Origin: Halogeometricum sp. S3BR5-2
GTDB lineage: Archaea > Halobacteriota > Halobacteria > Halobacteriales > Haloferacaceae
Assembly: GCF_031624635.1 (NCBI RefSeq)
Contig: NZ_JAMQOQ010000001.1
Span: forward strand, 186,001-250,000
Direction of reading: 5' to 3'
Length of the DNA stretch: 64,000 bases
Positions 21,835-30,515 of the stretch are shown here, piece after piece. The position numbers and the translations under genes are program-made. The notes below the pieces were generated by a model, which saw only the letters and a list, made by a program, of their open reading frames with translations, was not told the DNA's origin and made no database searches. The first letter of the stretch is position 1. Every line of letters begins with the position of its first letter.

Positions 21835-22566
21835 TTAGAGCAGGCCCTCGAACTCCTTGTGCTGGGTTATCTCCACGCCGTCCTCGGTGACGACGCAGAT
21901 GTTGATACCGTTGCCGGAGGCCAGGTCGCGTTCGACGGCGCTCTTGACGGCGCGGGCGGCGATGGTCTTCGCCTCGTCGATGGAGAGGCCGTCGTCGTAC
22001 TCCTGTTCGAGGACGCCGAGGGCGTACTGGCTGCCGGACCCGGTGACCGTGTACTCCTCTTCGAGGATGGAGCCGGCGGGGTCGATGCTGTAGATGTGGG
22101 GGCCGTCCTCGTCGACGCCGCCGAGGATGGGCTGGACGACGTAGAACGCGCCCGAGCGGAGGAAGTTACCGAGGAGCGTCGACAGCGCGGTCATGCTCAT
22201 GTTCTCGCCGCGACGGGACTCGTACAGTCGGACCTCCGCGCGGATGGAGCGGATGAGCGACTGGGCGGCGGAGACGGAGCCCGCGATGGTGAGCGCGCCC
22301 GTCGGGTGAATCTCTTCGACCTTCTGGACGTCCTTCGAGGAGACCATGTAGCCGAGACTGGCCCGCATGTCCGTCGCGAGGACGACGCCGTCTTCGGTCT
22401 TCAGACCGACCGTCGTCGTCCCCGTCTTCGTCTCCTGCGGCGCCGACTCGCCCGCGCGTTCCTCGGCGTTCGGGAACTCGCCGAGTTCGGGGGCGAACAC
22501 GCCCGAGTGGTCGCCGTTTAAGGGGTCGAGGCGGCCGGCGGCATCGTCGTTCGTGGGAGTACGCAT
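21835..22566 (-). CDS. psmB: 20S proteasome beta subunit
   Basis: This 243-residue precursor forms the proteolytic inner rings of the 20S proteasome. The start at 22566 (MRTPTNDD) is preceded by a good TATA box. Autocleavage is expected at KTG/TTTVGL, leaving Thr50 as the N-terminal nucleophile after a 49-residue propeptide, long as in other haloarchaea. Other active-site parts are 'ATDMRASLGYMVSSKDVQK' with the conserved Asp and Lys, and TGSGSQYA. No alpha subunit lies nearby. Confidence 0.96.
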   Translation of the reverse strand: MRTPTNDDAAGRLDPLNGDHSGVFAPELGEFPNAEERAGESAPQETKTGTTTVGLKTEDGVVLATDMRASLGYMVSSKDVQKVEEIHPTGALTIAGSVSAAQSLIRSIRAEVRLYESRRGENMSMTALSTLLGNFLRSGAFYVVQPILGGVDEDGPHIYSIDPAGSILEEEYTVTGSGSQYALGVLEQEYDDGLSIDEAKTIAARAVKSAVERDLASGNGINICVVTEDGVEITQHKEFEGLL

Positions 22567-22590
22567 TACCCCCTTTTGAAGTCCGGCGCT

Positions 22591-22596
22591 GATAAA
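22591..22596 (-). promoter_or_regulatory. TATA box of psmB
   Basis: On the minus strand this reads TTTATC, 25-30 bp before the psmB ATG, a spacing that predicts a leaderless mRNA. Confidence 0.6.
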
Positions 22597-22727
22597 TGCC
22601 ACCCTTCCCTCCCCTGTTGCCAGTTTTCGGCCTTACGGCCGCAAGCGGGCCGCTGACGACGGTTCGGTGCGCGCGGCGCGGCGGCTCCGAGGCGAGGCGT
22701 CCCGAGGACGAGGCGGTCGGCGGCGGT

Positions 22728-22913
22728 TCAGTCGCTTCGGCGTCCGGCGTCGGTGCGTTCGTACGCGGTGCCCGCCGCCTCGACCATCCGGTCGACGGGC
22801 AGGCGCACGCCGACGCGGCGCGCGAGGAGTGCGACGGGCATCAGCAGGATGCCGAGGGCGATCGTCAGTTGGTAGAGGGCGAACGTGGCGGTCCGGTGCA
22901 TCGCGTGGAACAT
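22728..22913 (-). CDS. small conserved haloarchaeal membrane protein
   Basis: This 61-residue protein (MFHAMHRTATFALYQL...) has one strong transmembrane helix (LTIALGILLMPVALLARRVG) and a basic, polar C-terminal tail. A clear TATA box lies about 30 bp upstream. It has an acceptable haloarchaeal composition and sits alone upstream of psmB on the same strand. The family is not recognised, and function cannot be proposed. Confidence 0.5.
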   Translation of the reverse strand: MFHAMHRTATFALYQLTIALGILLMPVALLARRVGVRLPVDRMVEAAGTAYERTDAGRRSD

Positions 22914-22940
22914 CGCGTCGGTTGAGGGGGTGCGCCGGGT

Positions 22941-22950
22941 GTATATATAC
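22941..22950 (-). promoter_or_regulatory. TATA box before the 61-residue membrane protein gene
   Basis: GTATATATAC is a perfect palindromic TATA element lying 28-37 bp before the ATG at 22913. It is the strongest evidence that the small downstream frame is expressed. Because it is symmetric it could in principle also support transcription in the plus direction. Confidence 0.55.
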
Positions 22951-23208
22951 GTTGTGCCAGCGGTATCCGGCCCATCCCGGCGCTGTCTGTCGATTAAAGT
23001 CGACTTGCGTTCGAGTCATCGAAACTGTCGTTCGGGCCGCTCACGGCGTAGGAGTCCCGTCACCGCTCCCGCTCGTCGGCATAAGTTACGAGATGGATTC
23101 GAGTTGCATCCGCGGCTGAAATTCAGTAATGCGTGACAATGTGTGTCGGCGTCCGCGGCGGGGCGACGGAACCGCAAGACACGAAACCCCGTAGCGCGAC
23201 TGACGGGT

Positions 23209-23577
23209 ATGAGCAACTATCTCGTCGCCATGGAGGCCGCGTGGCTGGTCCGCGACGTCGAGGACATCGACGACGCCATCGGCGTCGCCGTCAGCGAGGC
23301 GGGTAAGCGGCTGAACGACAAGGACAAGGAGTACGTCGAGGTGGAAGTCGGCGTGACGGGCTGTCCCGCCTGCGGGGAGCCGTTCGACTCGGCGTTCATC
23401 GCCGCCGACACGGCGCTGGTGGGCCTGCTGCTCGAAATCGACGTGTTCAACGCCGACGGCGAGAAGCACGCCTCCCGCATCGCGAAGAGCGAAGTCGGCG
23501 GCGCTCTCCGCGACGTTCCCCTCTCGGTCATCGACGTGGTCGAGACGGAGAGCGACGAGGAGGAGGCCGAGGCGTAG
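23209..23577 (+). CDS. UPF0212/DUF555 family protein
   Basis: This 122-residue protein starts at 23209 (MSNYLVAMEAAWLVRDV). It has a central CPACG motif near residue 52 and a highly acidic tail. It matches the archaeal DUF555 (UPF0212) family in length and layout: an N-terminal 'AWLVRDVEDIDDAI', then the Cys pair, then AKSEVGGALRDVPLSVID. The function is unknown. The Cys pair could bind metal with partners on another chain. It is 43 bp upstream of the CBS-HTH regulator on the same strand. Confidence 0.8.
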   Translation: MSNYLVAMEAAWLVRDVEDIDDAIGVAVSEAGKRLNDKDKEYVEVEVGVTGCPACGEPFDSAFIAADTALVGLLLEIDVFNADGEKHASRIAKSEVGGALRDVPLSVIDVVETESDEEEAEA

Positions 23578-23597
23578 TTCTCCGGAAAGCTTTTCAT

Positions 23598-23620
23598 ATA
23601 ACCTCGGGTTATCTCGAGGT
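23598..23620 (+). promoter_or_regulatory. palindromic operator overlapping the start of the CBS-HTH gene
   Basis: Two overlapping perfect inverted repeats are packed here: ATAACC-TCG-GGTTAT (23598-23612) and ACCTCG-(8 nt)-CGAGGT (23601-23620). They overlap the apparent TATA element TTCATATA (23593-23600) and end directly at the ATG at 23621. A dimer bound here would block transcription initiation, so autoregulation by the encoded HTH protein is the simplest reading. The repeats are seen; the binding protein is inferred. Confidence 0.6.
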
Positions 23621-24160
23621 ATGGAACTGCCGACCCCGCACGACCTGCGCGAACGGCGGAAGGAACTCGACCTCACGCAGAGCACGCTCGCCGAGATGGC
23701 GGGCGTCTCTCAGCCCCTCATCGCCCGTATCGAGGGGGGCGACGTCGACCCGCGCCTGTCGACCCTCCGGCGCATCGTCAACGCCCTCGACGAGGCCGAG
23801 GGGAGCGTCGTCCGCGCCGACGACCTGATGAACACGACGGTCGTGAGCGTCTCGCCCGACGACTCCGTCCGGACGGCGCGCGACCGGATGCTCGACGAGG
23901 GGTTCTCCCAACTGCCGGTCATCCGCGACGGCCGTCCGGTCGGCATCATCTCGAACGGCGATATCCGCCGCGTCGGCGACGACGACGTGGGCGAACTCCC
24001 CGTCGCCGAGGTGATGCGCGAGGCGGTCACGACGGTCGAACCGGGAGCGACGCTGGAGGAGATAGACTCCTCTCTGAATCACCACTCGGCCGTTCTCGTC
24101 GTCGAGGGCGGGCAGACCGTCGGCATCGTCACCGAGGCCGACGTGGCCGCGCGGCTCTGA
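23621..24160 (+). CDS. HTH-CBS domain transcriptional regulator
   Basis: This 179-residue archaeal regulator has an N-terminal Xre/Cro-type helix-turn-helix (residues about 8-55, with 'LTQSTLAEMAGVSQPLIARI'). Two CBS domains fill the rest: VRADDLMNTTVVSVSPDDSV with 'LPVIRDGRPVGIISNGDI', then VAEVMREAVTTV with HHSAVLVVEGGQTVGIVTEAD. CBS pairs bind adenine nucleotides or S-adenosylmethionine, so DNA binding may respond to energy state. A palindrome at its own start points to autoregulation. The gene converges on purM. The target genes are unknown. Confidence 0.85.
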   Translation: MELPTPHDLRERRKELDLTQSTLAEMAGVSQPLIARIEGGDVDPRLSTLRRIVNALDEAEGSVVRADDLMNTTVVSVSPDDSVRTARDRMLDEGFSQLPVIRDGRPVGIISNGDIRRVGDDDVGELPVAEVMREAVTTVEPGATLEEIDSSLNHHSAVLVVEGGQTVGIVTEADVAARL

Positions 24161-24204
24161 GTTCTACGAGTTCTTCACCTCCTCCGGATCGGCCGCGAAA
24201 CCGC

Positions 24205-25212
24205 TCAGAGGTCGAGACCGCGAATCGAGACGCCCGAGCCCTCCTCGACGCGTCCGATCACTCGGCCTTCCGTCTCCGCGGCGAGCGACTCCGCGTCCTC
24301 GGGGGCGAGGGCGGCGACGAACCCGGTCCCCATGTTGAACGTGCGGTGCATCTCCTCTTCGGAGACGTTGCCCTCCTCCCGAACGAACTCGAACACGGGG
24401 TGGGGTTCGAACGCGTCTTCGACGACGTAGCGGAACTCGCCCATGCGTTCGAGGTTCGTCCACCCGCCGCCGGTGACGTGCGCCGCCGCGTTGACGCCGT
24501 GCTCGCGCATCGGGTCGAGCAGGTCGGTGTAGATGCGGGTCGGTTCGAGCAGCGCCTCGCCGACGGTGTCGTAGCCCTCGAACGGGCAGTCGTCGCCGTA
24601 CTCGTGGTTCCGCGTCGTCGCCTTCCGCGCGAGGGTGAGGCCGTTCGAGTGGATGCCCGACGAACGGAAGCCGACGAGGGCGTCGCCCGCCTCGGCTTCG
24701 CCGGGGAACAGCGCGTCCTTCCGCGCCAGTCCCGCGCACGTGCCCGCGAGGTCCAGCCCCTTGACCACCTCGGGCATGACGGCCGTCTCGCCGCCGACGA
24801 GTTCGACCCCGGCGGCCTCCGCGCCCGTCGAGAGGCCTCGGCCGACTTGCTCCGCGAATCGCTCGTCGGGACTGTCGACGGCGAGGTAGTCGACGAACGC
24901 GACGGGGCGGACGCCCGCCGCCACGAGGTCGTTGGCGTTCATGGCGATGCAGTCGATGCCGACCGTCGAGTAGTCGTCGAGGGCCTCGGCGACGATGAGT
25001 TTCGTCCCGACGCCGTCGGTGGCCAAGGCGAGGTAGCGGTCGCCGATATCGAGGAGGCCCGCGTAGTCGCCCTCGCTCTCCCCGACGGCGCCCACCAGCG
25101 CCGCCGTCGCCGCCTCGCTGGCGTCGATGTCGACGCCCGCGTCCGCGTAGGTCAGTTCGTCGTCTTCGGCCGCGTCGTCCGCGGGGTCCCCGCCCGCGCC
25201 GGTGCCGGTCAT
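24205..25212 (-). CDS. purM: phosphoribosylformylglycinamidine cyclo-ligase (AIR synthetase)
   Basis: This enzyme makes aminoimidazole ribotide in step five of purine synthesis. The start at 25212 gives 335 residues; an upstream Met at 25239 is less likely. Motifs include 'ALATDGVGTKLIVAEALDDY', GIDCIAMNANDLVAAG, LVGGETAVMPEV, FRSSGIHSNGLTLAR, AHVTGGGW and FNMGTGFV. The first 30 residues are an acidic, Gly/Ala-rich extension. It stands alone and converges on the CBS-HTH regulator gene with 44 bp between them. Confidence 0.95.
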   Translation of the reverse strand: MTGTGAGGDPADDAAEDDELTYADAGVDIDASEAATAALVGAVGESEGDYAGLLDIGDRYLALATDGVGTKLIVAEALDDYSTVGIDCIAMNANDLVAAGVRPVAFVDYLAVDSPDERFAEQVGRGLSTGAEAAGVELVGGETAVMPEVVKGLDLAGTCAGLARKDALFPGEAEAGDALVGFRSSGIHSNGLTLARKATTRNHEYGDDCPFEGYDTVGEALLEPTRIYTDLLDPMREHGVNAAAHVTGGGWTNLERMGEFRYVVEDAFEPHPVFEFVREEGNVSEEEMHRTFNMGTGFVAALAPEDAESLAAETEGRVIGRVEEGSGVSIRGLDL

Positions 25213-25577
25213 GCCCGAACGCGCGCGGTGGGAGGGCAAAAAGGTGCCCGTCCGGGCGCGCGCGACGCCCCGCGACCCGGCCGAACCGCCGCGGCGTCGC
25301 CTCCGACTCCCTCGAACTGTGGGGGGTCTTTGGTAGTCGGCGCCGATGGCTCGGGTAGGCGCTCCGAAACCCGACTTCGACGCTCGACACCGAGACGCCT
25401 TCGCACGATTCGGCGAAACGACCGCAGAAGAGTTTGTGAAGAATCTAACCGATTCTGAAGCGTTCGTGAAACATCAGTAAAATGTCGTCATCGCGTGTAA
25501 ACGGTCCGAAAATGACGGTAAGGCTCGACTGATTATATGGGAGGAGAACACGTAGGACAGAGTGACGGTAACCAACG
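25213..25577. other. 365-bp gap between purM and a small membrane protein gene
   Basis: The purM-proximal half is GC-rich with no reading frame I trust. The distal half is richer in A/T and holds a TATA-like GATTATATG at 25531-25539, about 40 bp before the ATG at 25578, which can drive the small membrane protein gene. No RNA gene or repeat was recognised. Confidence 0.5.
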
Positions 25578-25826
25578 ATGTCAAGCGTCCCCTCCACCCT
25601 CGAACGAACGTCGGTCCGACGTAGTATCGGCCTCGCAAGCAACGCCGCCCGCCTCACTGTCCGCTCGGCGCAGACGGTGACGTTCTGGGCGGCCGTCCTG
25701 CTTCCGCTGACGTACCTTCCCCTCCTCCACGGCGGCCTCGAACAGGCCGAGACGCTCCGCTTCGCGGGCCTGCTCGCCTGCAACGCGTTCGCGCTGGTCG
25801 CCGGCCACGGTTACGGCCGCGACTGA
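25578..25826 (+). CDS. small haloarchaeal membrane protein, function unknown
   Basis: This 82-residue protein begins MSSVPSTLERTSVRRSIGLA. An N-terminal basic amphipathic stretch is followed by two hydrophobic segments ('TVTFWAAVLLPLTYLPLL' and LRFAGLLACNAFALVAG). A plausible TATA box precedes it. No family is recognised. The presence of a promoter, sensible length and typical codon use support a real gene. Confidence 0.55.
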   Translation: MSSVPSTLERTSVRRSIGLASNAARLTVRSAQTVTFWAAVLLPLTYLPLLHGGLEQAETLRFAGLLACNAFALVAGHGYGRD

Positions 25827-25907
25827 CGTTCGGCGCCCGCGCCGAGAGCGAAAGCGACGCCCCCGTCCGGACGGCAGGTCCCCGCTCCGAACCGTCGTCG
25901 CTCCCGG

Positions 25908-26546
25908 TCAGAACAGTCCGCCGAAGACGAACAGACCGAGCGTCAACAGTACCGACGGGACGAACACGACGAGGAAGACGATTTTGCTCCACGAGAACAC
26001 CGTCTTGCCGTCGAGCGACCCGAACGGGAGCATGTTGAACGCGGCGAGGAACACGTTGATGGTGACGCCGCGGGAGCCCACGAGGCCGACGAACTCCGAC
26101 CCGCCGAACGCGCCGAGGAAGAGCAGCGGCAGGAATATCGCGGCCAAGAGGAGGTTCGTCACGGGGCCGGCGAGGGCGATGAGGCCGTGTTCGCGCTCCG
26201 TGATGCGGCCCCGGTGGTAGACGGCGCCGGGGGCGGCGAAGATGAAGCCGGCGAGCGAACTCATCACGGCGAGAAACAGCATCCCGTAGTCGGCGCGGAA
26301 CTCCGCCCGCTGGCCGAAGCGGACGGCGACGACCTTGTGCGCGAGTTCGTGCAGGAGGAAGCCGACGCCCGCGGTCAGGAGGCTGACGACGAGGGGGCCG
26401 AGGAGGCCGCCCTCGGTGACGCTGGCGACGGCGCGGGTGCCGCCGCCGGCGAAGAAGATGGCGAAGGCGAGGCCGAGTGCGACCCACGCGACGACCAAGT
26501 CGCGGAGTTCGCTGGAACTGAAACTGAGCGAGGTGTTCGTACTCAT
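25908..26546 (-). CDS. site-2-protease family membrane metallopeptidase (M50)
   Basis: This 212-residue protein has several transmembrane helices and an intramembrane zinc site: HELAH (His66, Glu67, His70) in the third hydrophobic segment and the second-half motif 'FNMLPFGSLDGKTV', whose Asp179 is the third ligand. Site-2 proteases cut membrane-bound regulators within the bilayer. This one has no PDZ or CBS domain, as in compact archaeal members. A TraB-like membrane protein gene lies 106 bp downstream on the same strand, possibly co-transcribed. Substrate unknown. Confidence 0.88.
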   Translation of the reverse strand: MSTNTSLSFSSSELRDLVVAWVALGLAFAIFFAGGGTRAVASVTEGGLLGPLVVSLLTAGVGFLLHELAHKVVAVRFGQRAEFRADYGMLFLAVMSSLAGFIFAAPGAVYHRGRITEREHGLIALAGPVTNLLLAAIFLPLLFLGAFGGSEFVGLVGSRGVTINVFLAAFNMLPFGSLDGKTVFSWSKIVFLVVFVPSVLLTLGLFVFGGLF

Positions 26547-26652
26547 GTGTTCGCGTCGGCGACCGTTCGGACGGCGCGGGGATGGGCCTTGCGGATGCGG
26601 CCGCGGCGTCGGTGTGGCGCCGGCGTGACGGAGGCGCGACGCCGGTGTACCT

Positions 26653-28332
26653 TCACGTCAGGAGGCCGACGAGGACGTCCCACCCGTTGCGCGCGCCCTC
26701 GAACATCAGGTCGATGATGCCGGCCGGGCCGCCGAGGTCCACGGCGAACAGGGGAAGGACGTAGCCGATGAACAGCGCCGAGGCGACGATACTCCCGATG
26801 TTCGTCGCCGCGACGACGACGATGAGTCGGAACAGGGGCACCTCGAACATCTGCGAAATCAGGTCGCCGATGGGCGTCTCCTCGTCCGCGAGGAGTTCGT
26901 TGAGTCGGCCGATGTCGCCGACGTTGACGGGCCGGTACTGCAGTTCCATGTAGCCCGTGAACCACCCCGGCGCGAGGAACGGGTTGATGGAGGTCATCCA
27001 CGCGACGGCGCCGCCGACGAGGGCGGAGGGCCACCGCGCGCCCGCGGCCTTCGCGAGTCCGGCCGCGAAGACGCCGTTGATGAGGAACCACGCGCCGAAC
27101 AGGCGGAGCAGGGTGTCGTTGCCGGCCGTCGAGAGCGCCAGGAGGCCGAAGAACGCGACGACGGCGACGGAGATGGCCGTCCCGACCACCTTCGCCCACG
27201 GGACGCCGCCGAGGCCGTCGTCGGCCGTCCCGACCAGCGACTCCATCGGCGGCAGTTCCTCGGGGTTGGCGAGGTAGCGTTCGATGCCGGCGCGGTGGCC
27301 CGCGCCGACGACGGCGACGACGTCCCGGCCCGTGCGCCGGAGTCCGACCAACTGGTGGGCGATGTAGGCGTCTCGCTCGTCGATGAGCGCCTGCGCGCCG
27401 CCCGGCGAGAACTCGCGGAACTCCTCCATCATCGCGCTGACGGCGTCGGTGTCGGTCATCTCGCTCATGTCGAACTCCTCTATCTCCTCGACCTCGTCGT
27501 CGGGGTTCTTCGCGAACGCCGTCGCCAGCGTGAGGGCGAGGCCTCCCAGGAGCAACCCGCCGCCGACGCCGATAGTGAGACTCCCGAGGACGCGGACGGT
27601 GAACGGCCCCAATCGGGCGACCAGCGGGTCCGCGAGGCCGAAGGCGACGCCGCCCACGAGGCCGGCCGCGACGCCGACGCCGACGGAGACGGCGGCGCGT
27701 TCGCCCGTCGGGAGGACGGACCCGGCGAGGACCCAGAGGGCGGCGGCGACGGCGACGAAGACGAACAGGCCGCCGGTGACGCGGGCCAAGACGTCGAGGC
27801 CGACGCCGATAGACCCGCCGAACAGGCCGACAACGGGGCCGACGAGGAGGCCGAAGAACAGGCCGAGGAGGACGGCGACGCCGCGACTGTCCCCGAGGCC
27901 GAAGGCGAGGCCGCCGACCATCCGCAGTTTCTCGAGAAACGACATGCGCGACCAGAACCGCCGCATCGTCTCGTTGATGTCGCGGTCGACGAGGGCGACG
28001 TCGATGCCCAGCGACTCGGCCGTCTCGACGGCCGCGAGCATGTCCGCGCCCGGTTCCACGTCGAACTTCTCGCCGAGTTGCGCCTGCACGTAGGAGAGCA
28101 TCCAGTAGGCGATGAACTGGAAGACGGTGTTGCCCCGGAGGAGGTCGCCGGGTTCGATGTCGTCGGGCGTCCCGCCCTTCATCTGGCGGTATCGGCCCTC
28201 GTCGAGTTCGACGGCGACCACGTCCGGGCGCTCCTCCGCGACGACTTCCTCTACCTCGCGGACGCTGTCCTCGGAGACGTGCGCCGTCCCGACGACGCGG
28301 ACGCGACCCTCGCCGGCCGCTTCCTGACTCAT
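26653..28332 (-). CDS. TraB/PrgY family membrane protein
   Basis: This protein has 559 residues from the start at 28332 (MSQEAAGEGRVRVVGT). The N-terminal TraB domain has RVVGTAHVS near residue 10, the conserved acidic VAVELDEGRY near 42 and 'LGIDVALVDRDINETM' near 110. The middle and C-terminal parts hold about eight transmembrane helices. 'VVAVVGAGHRAGIERYL' returns to the TraB core near residue 335. TraB/PrgY of Enterococcus shuts off pheromone; the wider fold is related to TIKI metalloproteases. The GTAHVS and GAGH motifs keep the residues proposed as the active site. Role in archaea is unknown. Confidence 0.85.
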   Translation of the reverse strand: MSQEAAGEGRVRVVGTAHVSEDSVREVEEVVAEERPDVVAVELDEGRYRQMKGGTPDDIEPGDLLRGNTVFQFIAYWMLSYVQAQLGEKFDVEPGADMLAAVETAESLGIDVALVDRDINETMRRFWSRMSFLEKLRMVGGLAFGLGDSRGVAVLLGLFFGLLVGPVVGLFGGSIGVGLDVLARVTGGLFVFVAVAAALWVLAGSVLPTGERAAVSVGVGVAAGLVGGVAFGLADPLVARLGPFTVRVLGSLTIGVGGGLLLGGLALTLATAFAKNPDDEVEEIEEFDMSEMTDTDAVSAMMEEFREFSPGGAQALIDERDAYIAHQLVGLRRTGRDVVAVVGAGHRAGIERYLANPEELPPMESLVGTADDGLGGVPWAKVVGTAISVAVVAFFGLLALSTAGNDTLLRLFGAWFLINGVFAAGLAKAAGARWPSALVGGAVAWMTSINPFLAPGWFTGYMELQYRPVNVGDIGRLNELLADEETPIGDLISQMFEVPLFRLIVVVAATNIGSIVASALFIGYVLPLFAVDLGGPAGIIDLMFEGARNGWDVLVGLLT

Positions 28333-28385
28333 TACCCCCCGATTTCGGGCCACGGTTTTTACCCTTGTCGGAGCATCTCGCGGGT

Positions 28386-29768
28386 ATGTCCGACCTCACG
28401 TTCGACGTCGAGACGCCGACGACAGCACACGAGACGGCGGTCGCGTGCCTCAGAGACGCCGTCAGGGCGGTCCTCCCGGACCGCGTCGTCCGCGACTCCG
28501 TCTCGCTCGACGGCGACGACCTCTCTATCTCGGGGACGACGTACGACCTCGAGGACTTCGACCGCCTCCTCGTCGTCGGCGGCGGGAAGGCGGGCGACGG
28601 CGTCGCGGACGCCCTCGAAGCCGTCCTCGGCGACCGCATCGACGCCGGCGTCGTCGTCACGCCCGACCCCGGCGCGGGCGAGCGAATCGACCGGCTTCCG
28701 GGCGCCCACCCGGTTCCCTCCGATGCGGGCGTCGAGAGCGCCGGGCGAATCGTGGACCTCCTCGCGGACGCCGACGAGCGAACGCTCGTCCTCGCCGTCG
28801 TCACCGGCGGCGCTAGCGCCGTCATCCCGACGCCCGCCGAGGGAATCGCCCTCGAAGACCTCCAGTCGACGACCGACGCCCTCCTCCGCTCCGGCGCGCA
28901 CATCGGCGAACTGAACGCGGTCCGCAAGCACCTCTCGACACTGAAGGGCGGCGGTCTGGCCCGCCTCGCCGCGCCGGCGACGGTGGCCGGCCTCGTCCTC
29001 AGCGACGTGGTGGGCAACGACCTCGGCGTCATCGCCTCCGGGCCGACGGCCCCCGACGAGACGACGTACGACGACGCGCTCTCGGTGCTGGAGCGCTACG
29101 ACCTCGACGCGCCCGCGAGCGTCCGCGACAGGCTCGAACGCGGCGCGCGCGGCGAGGTGGACGAGACGCCGAAACCCGGCGACCCGGCGTTCGACCGGGT
29201 GCGCAACCACGTCCTCGCCGACGGCCACTCGGCGCTGTCGGCGGCGCGGGAGACGGCTCGAGAGCGGGGGTACGAACCGGTACTCCTCTCCTCTCGCGTG
29301 CGCGGCGAGGCGCGCGAGGCGGCGAAGACGCACGTCGCCGTCGCCGAGGAGGCGGCCGCCACCGGCGACCCGGTCGAGGCGCCCGCCGTGTTCCTCACCG
29401 GCGGTGAGTGCACCGTCACCGTCCGCGGCGACGGCGAGGGAGGACCGAACTTGGAGTTCTGCGTCTCCGCGGCGCGGGAACTCGAAACCGACGCCGTCGT
29501 GGCCGCCGTCGACAGCGACGGCGAGGACGGCGGGACGGACGTGGCGGGGGCGATAGTCGACGCGGAGACGGCCGCGGGCGTCGAGGCCGGACGCGAGGCG
29601 GCCGCCGCACTCGCGGACAACGACGCCCTGCCGTTCCTCCGCGACCGGGACGCCCTCGTCCGGACGGGACCGACCGGTACCAACGTGAACGACCTGCGAA
29701 TCGCCGTCGTGGACGGGCGGGAACGCGAGACAGAGGAGGTCCGGGGAGCAGACGCGAGCGAGGAGTGA
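28386..29768 (+). CDS. glycerate 2-kinase (MOFRL family)
   Basis: This 460-residue enzyme phosphorylates glycerate to 2-phosphoglycerate, feeding lower glycolysis from sugar or glycerate breakdown. The start at 28386 (MSDLTFDVETPTTAHE) is the second in-frame ATG and fits family length. Motifs are LLVVGGGKAGDGVADALE, 'VLAVVTGGASAVIPTPAEG', HIGELNAVRKHLS, 'LVLSDVVGNDLGVIASGPT' and the C-terminal MOFRL motif 'LTGGECTVTVRGDGEGGPN'. It is divergent from the TraB-like gene. Class II glycerate kinases of this kind are the usual ones in haloarchaea. Confidence 0.88.
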   Translation: MSDLTFDVETPTTAHETAVACLRDAVRAVLPDRVVRDSVSLDGDDLSISGTTYDLEDFDRLLVVGGGKAGDGVADALEAVLGDRIDAGVVVTPDPGAGERIDRLPGAHPVPSDAGVESAGRIVDLLADADERTLVLAVVTGGASAVIPTPAEGIALEDLQSTTDALLRSGAHIGELNAVRKHLSTLKGGGLARLAAPATVAGLVLSDVVGNDLGVIASGPTAPDETTYDDALSVLERYDLDAPASVRDRLERGARGEVDETPKPGDPAFDRVRNHVLADGHSALSAARETARERGYEPVLLSSRVRGEAREAAKTHVAVAEEAAATGDPVEAPAVFLTGGECTVTVRGDGEGGPNLEFCVSAARELETDAVVAAVDSDGEDGGTDVAGAIVDAETAAGVEAGREAAAALADNDALPFLRDRDALVRTGPTGTNVNDLRIAVVDGRERETEEVRGADASEE

Positions 29769-29826
29769 ACGCCGGGAACGTCCGGGGCACGGGAAAGTTT
29801 GTATCCCGTGACGCCCTACGGCCGCC

Positions 29827-30441
29827 ATGGCACGCCTCCTGCCCTCCACGTCGAAGACCGAGGTCGACGCCTCGCCGCGCGTCATCGGCCTCGACGACGA
29901 CGACGCCGACGGTCTGCTGTCGGCGCTCTCCTCGGCGACGGCCCGCCGCCTCCTCGCGACGCTCCACGAGGAACCCGCGAACCCGGCCGCCCTCGCCGAC
30001 GCCGTCGACACCTCCCTGCAGAACGTCCAGTACCACCTCGGCCGCCTCGAAGACGCCGGCGCCGTCGAAGTCGTCGACACCGTCTACTCCGAGAAGGGCC
30101 GCGAGATGAAGGTGTACGCCCCCTCGGACAGACCGCTGGTCGTCGTCGCCGCCGACCGCGAGGGGACGACCGGTCTGCGCGCCGCCCTCCGACGCCTCCT
30201 CGCGGCCGTCGGCGTCGTCGGAATCGCCAGCCTCCTCGTCCAGTGGGTGGCCACGGGAGCGACGCTCCCGTTCGTCGCCCAGTCGGGGGGCGCGGGCGGC
30301 GACGCGGCGACGATGGAGGCGACGCGCGTCGCGGACGAGGCGGCGACGGCCGCCGGACTCCCGCCCGGACTGCTGTTCTTCCTCGGCGGACTGAGCGTCC
30401 TCCTCGTCTGGTCGGTCGCCTGGTATCTCCGCCGCGACTGA
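29827..30441 (+). CDS. membrane-anchored ArsR-type winged-helix regulator
   Basis: This 204-residue protein has an N-terminal winged helix of the ArsR type (residues about 25-100; 'LLSALSSATARRLLATLHEE', 'LADAVDTSLQNVQYHLGRLE', wing 'VEVVDTVYSEKGREMKVY'). Two transmembrane helices near residues 125-142 and 180-200 are separated by a loop of about 40 residues, and it ends in YLRRD. This one-component layout places the DNA-binding domain inside the cell and would let a membrane or surface signal act directly on transcription. No Cys metal site is present. Targets are unknown. Confidence 0.8.
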   Translation: MARLLPSTSKTEVDASPRVIGLDDDDADGLLSALSSATARRLLATLHEEPANPAALADAVDTSLQNVQYHLGRLEDAGAVEVVDTVYSEKGREMKVYAPSDRPLVVVAADREGTTGLRAALRRLLAAVGVVGIASLLVQWVATGATLPFVAQSGGAGGDAATMEATRVADEAATAAGLPPGLLFFLGGLSVLLVWSVAWYLRRD

Positions 30442-30515
30442 GCGGTCGGTCGCCGCCGACGAGGGTCGGTCCCCCTCCCCGTAGGTATTCATACCTCGCG
30501 CTCGAACCACCTCGC

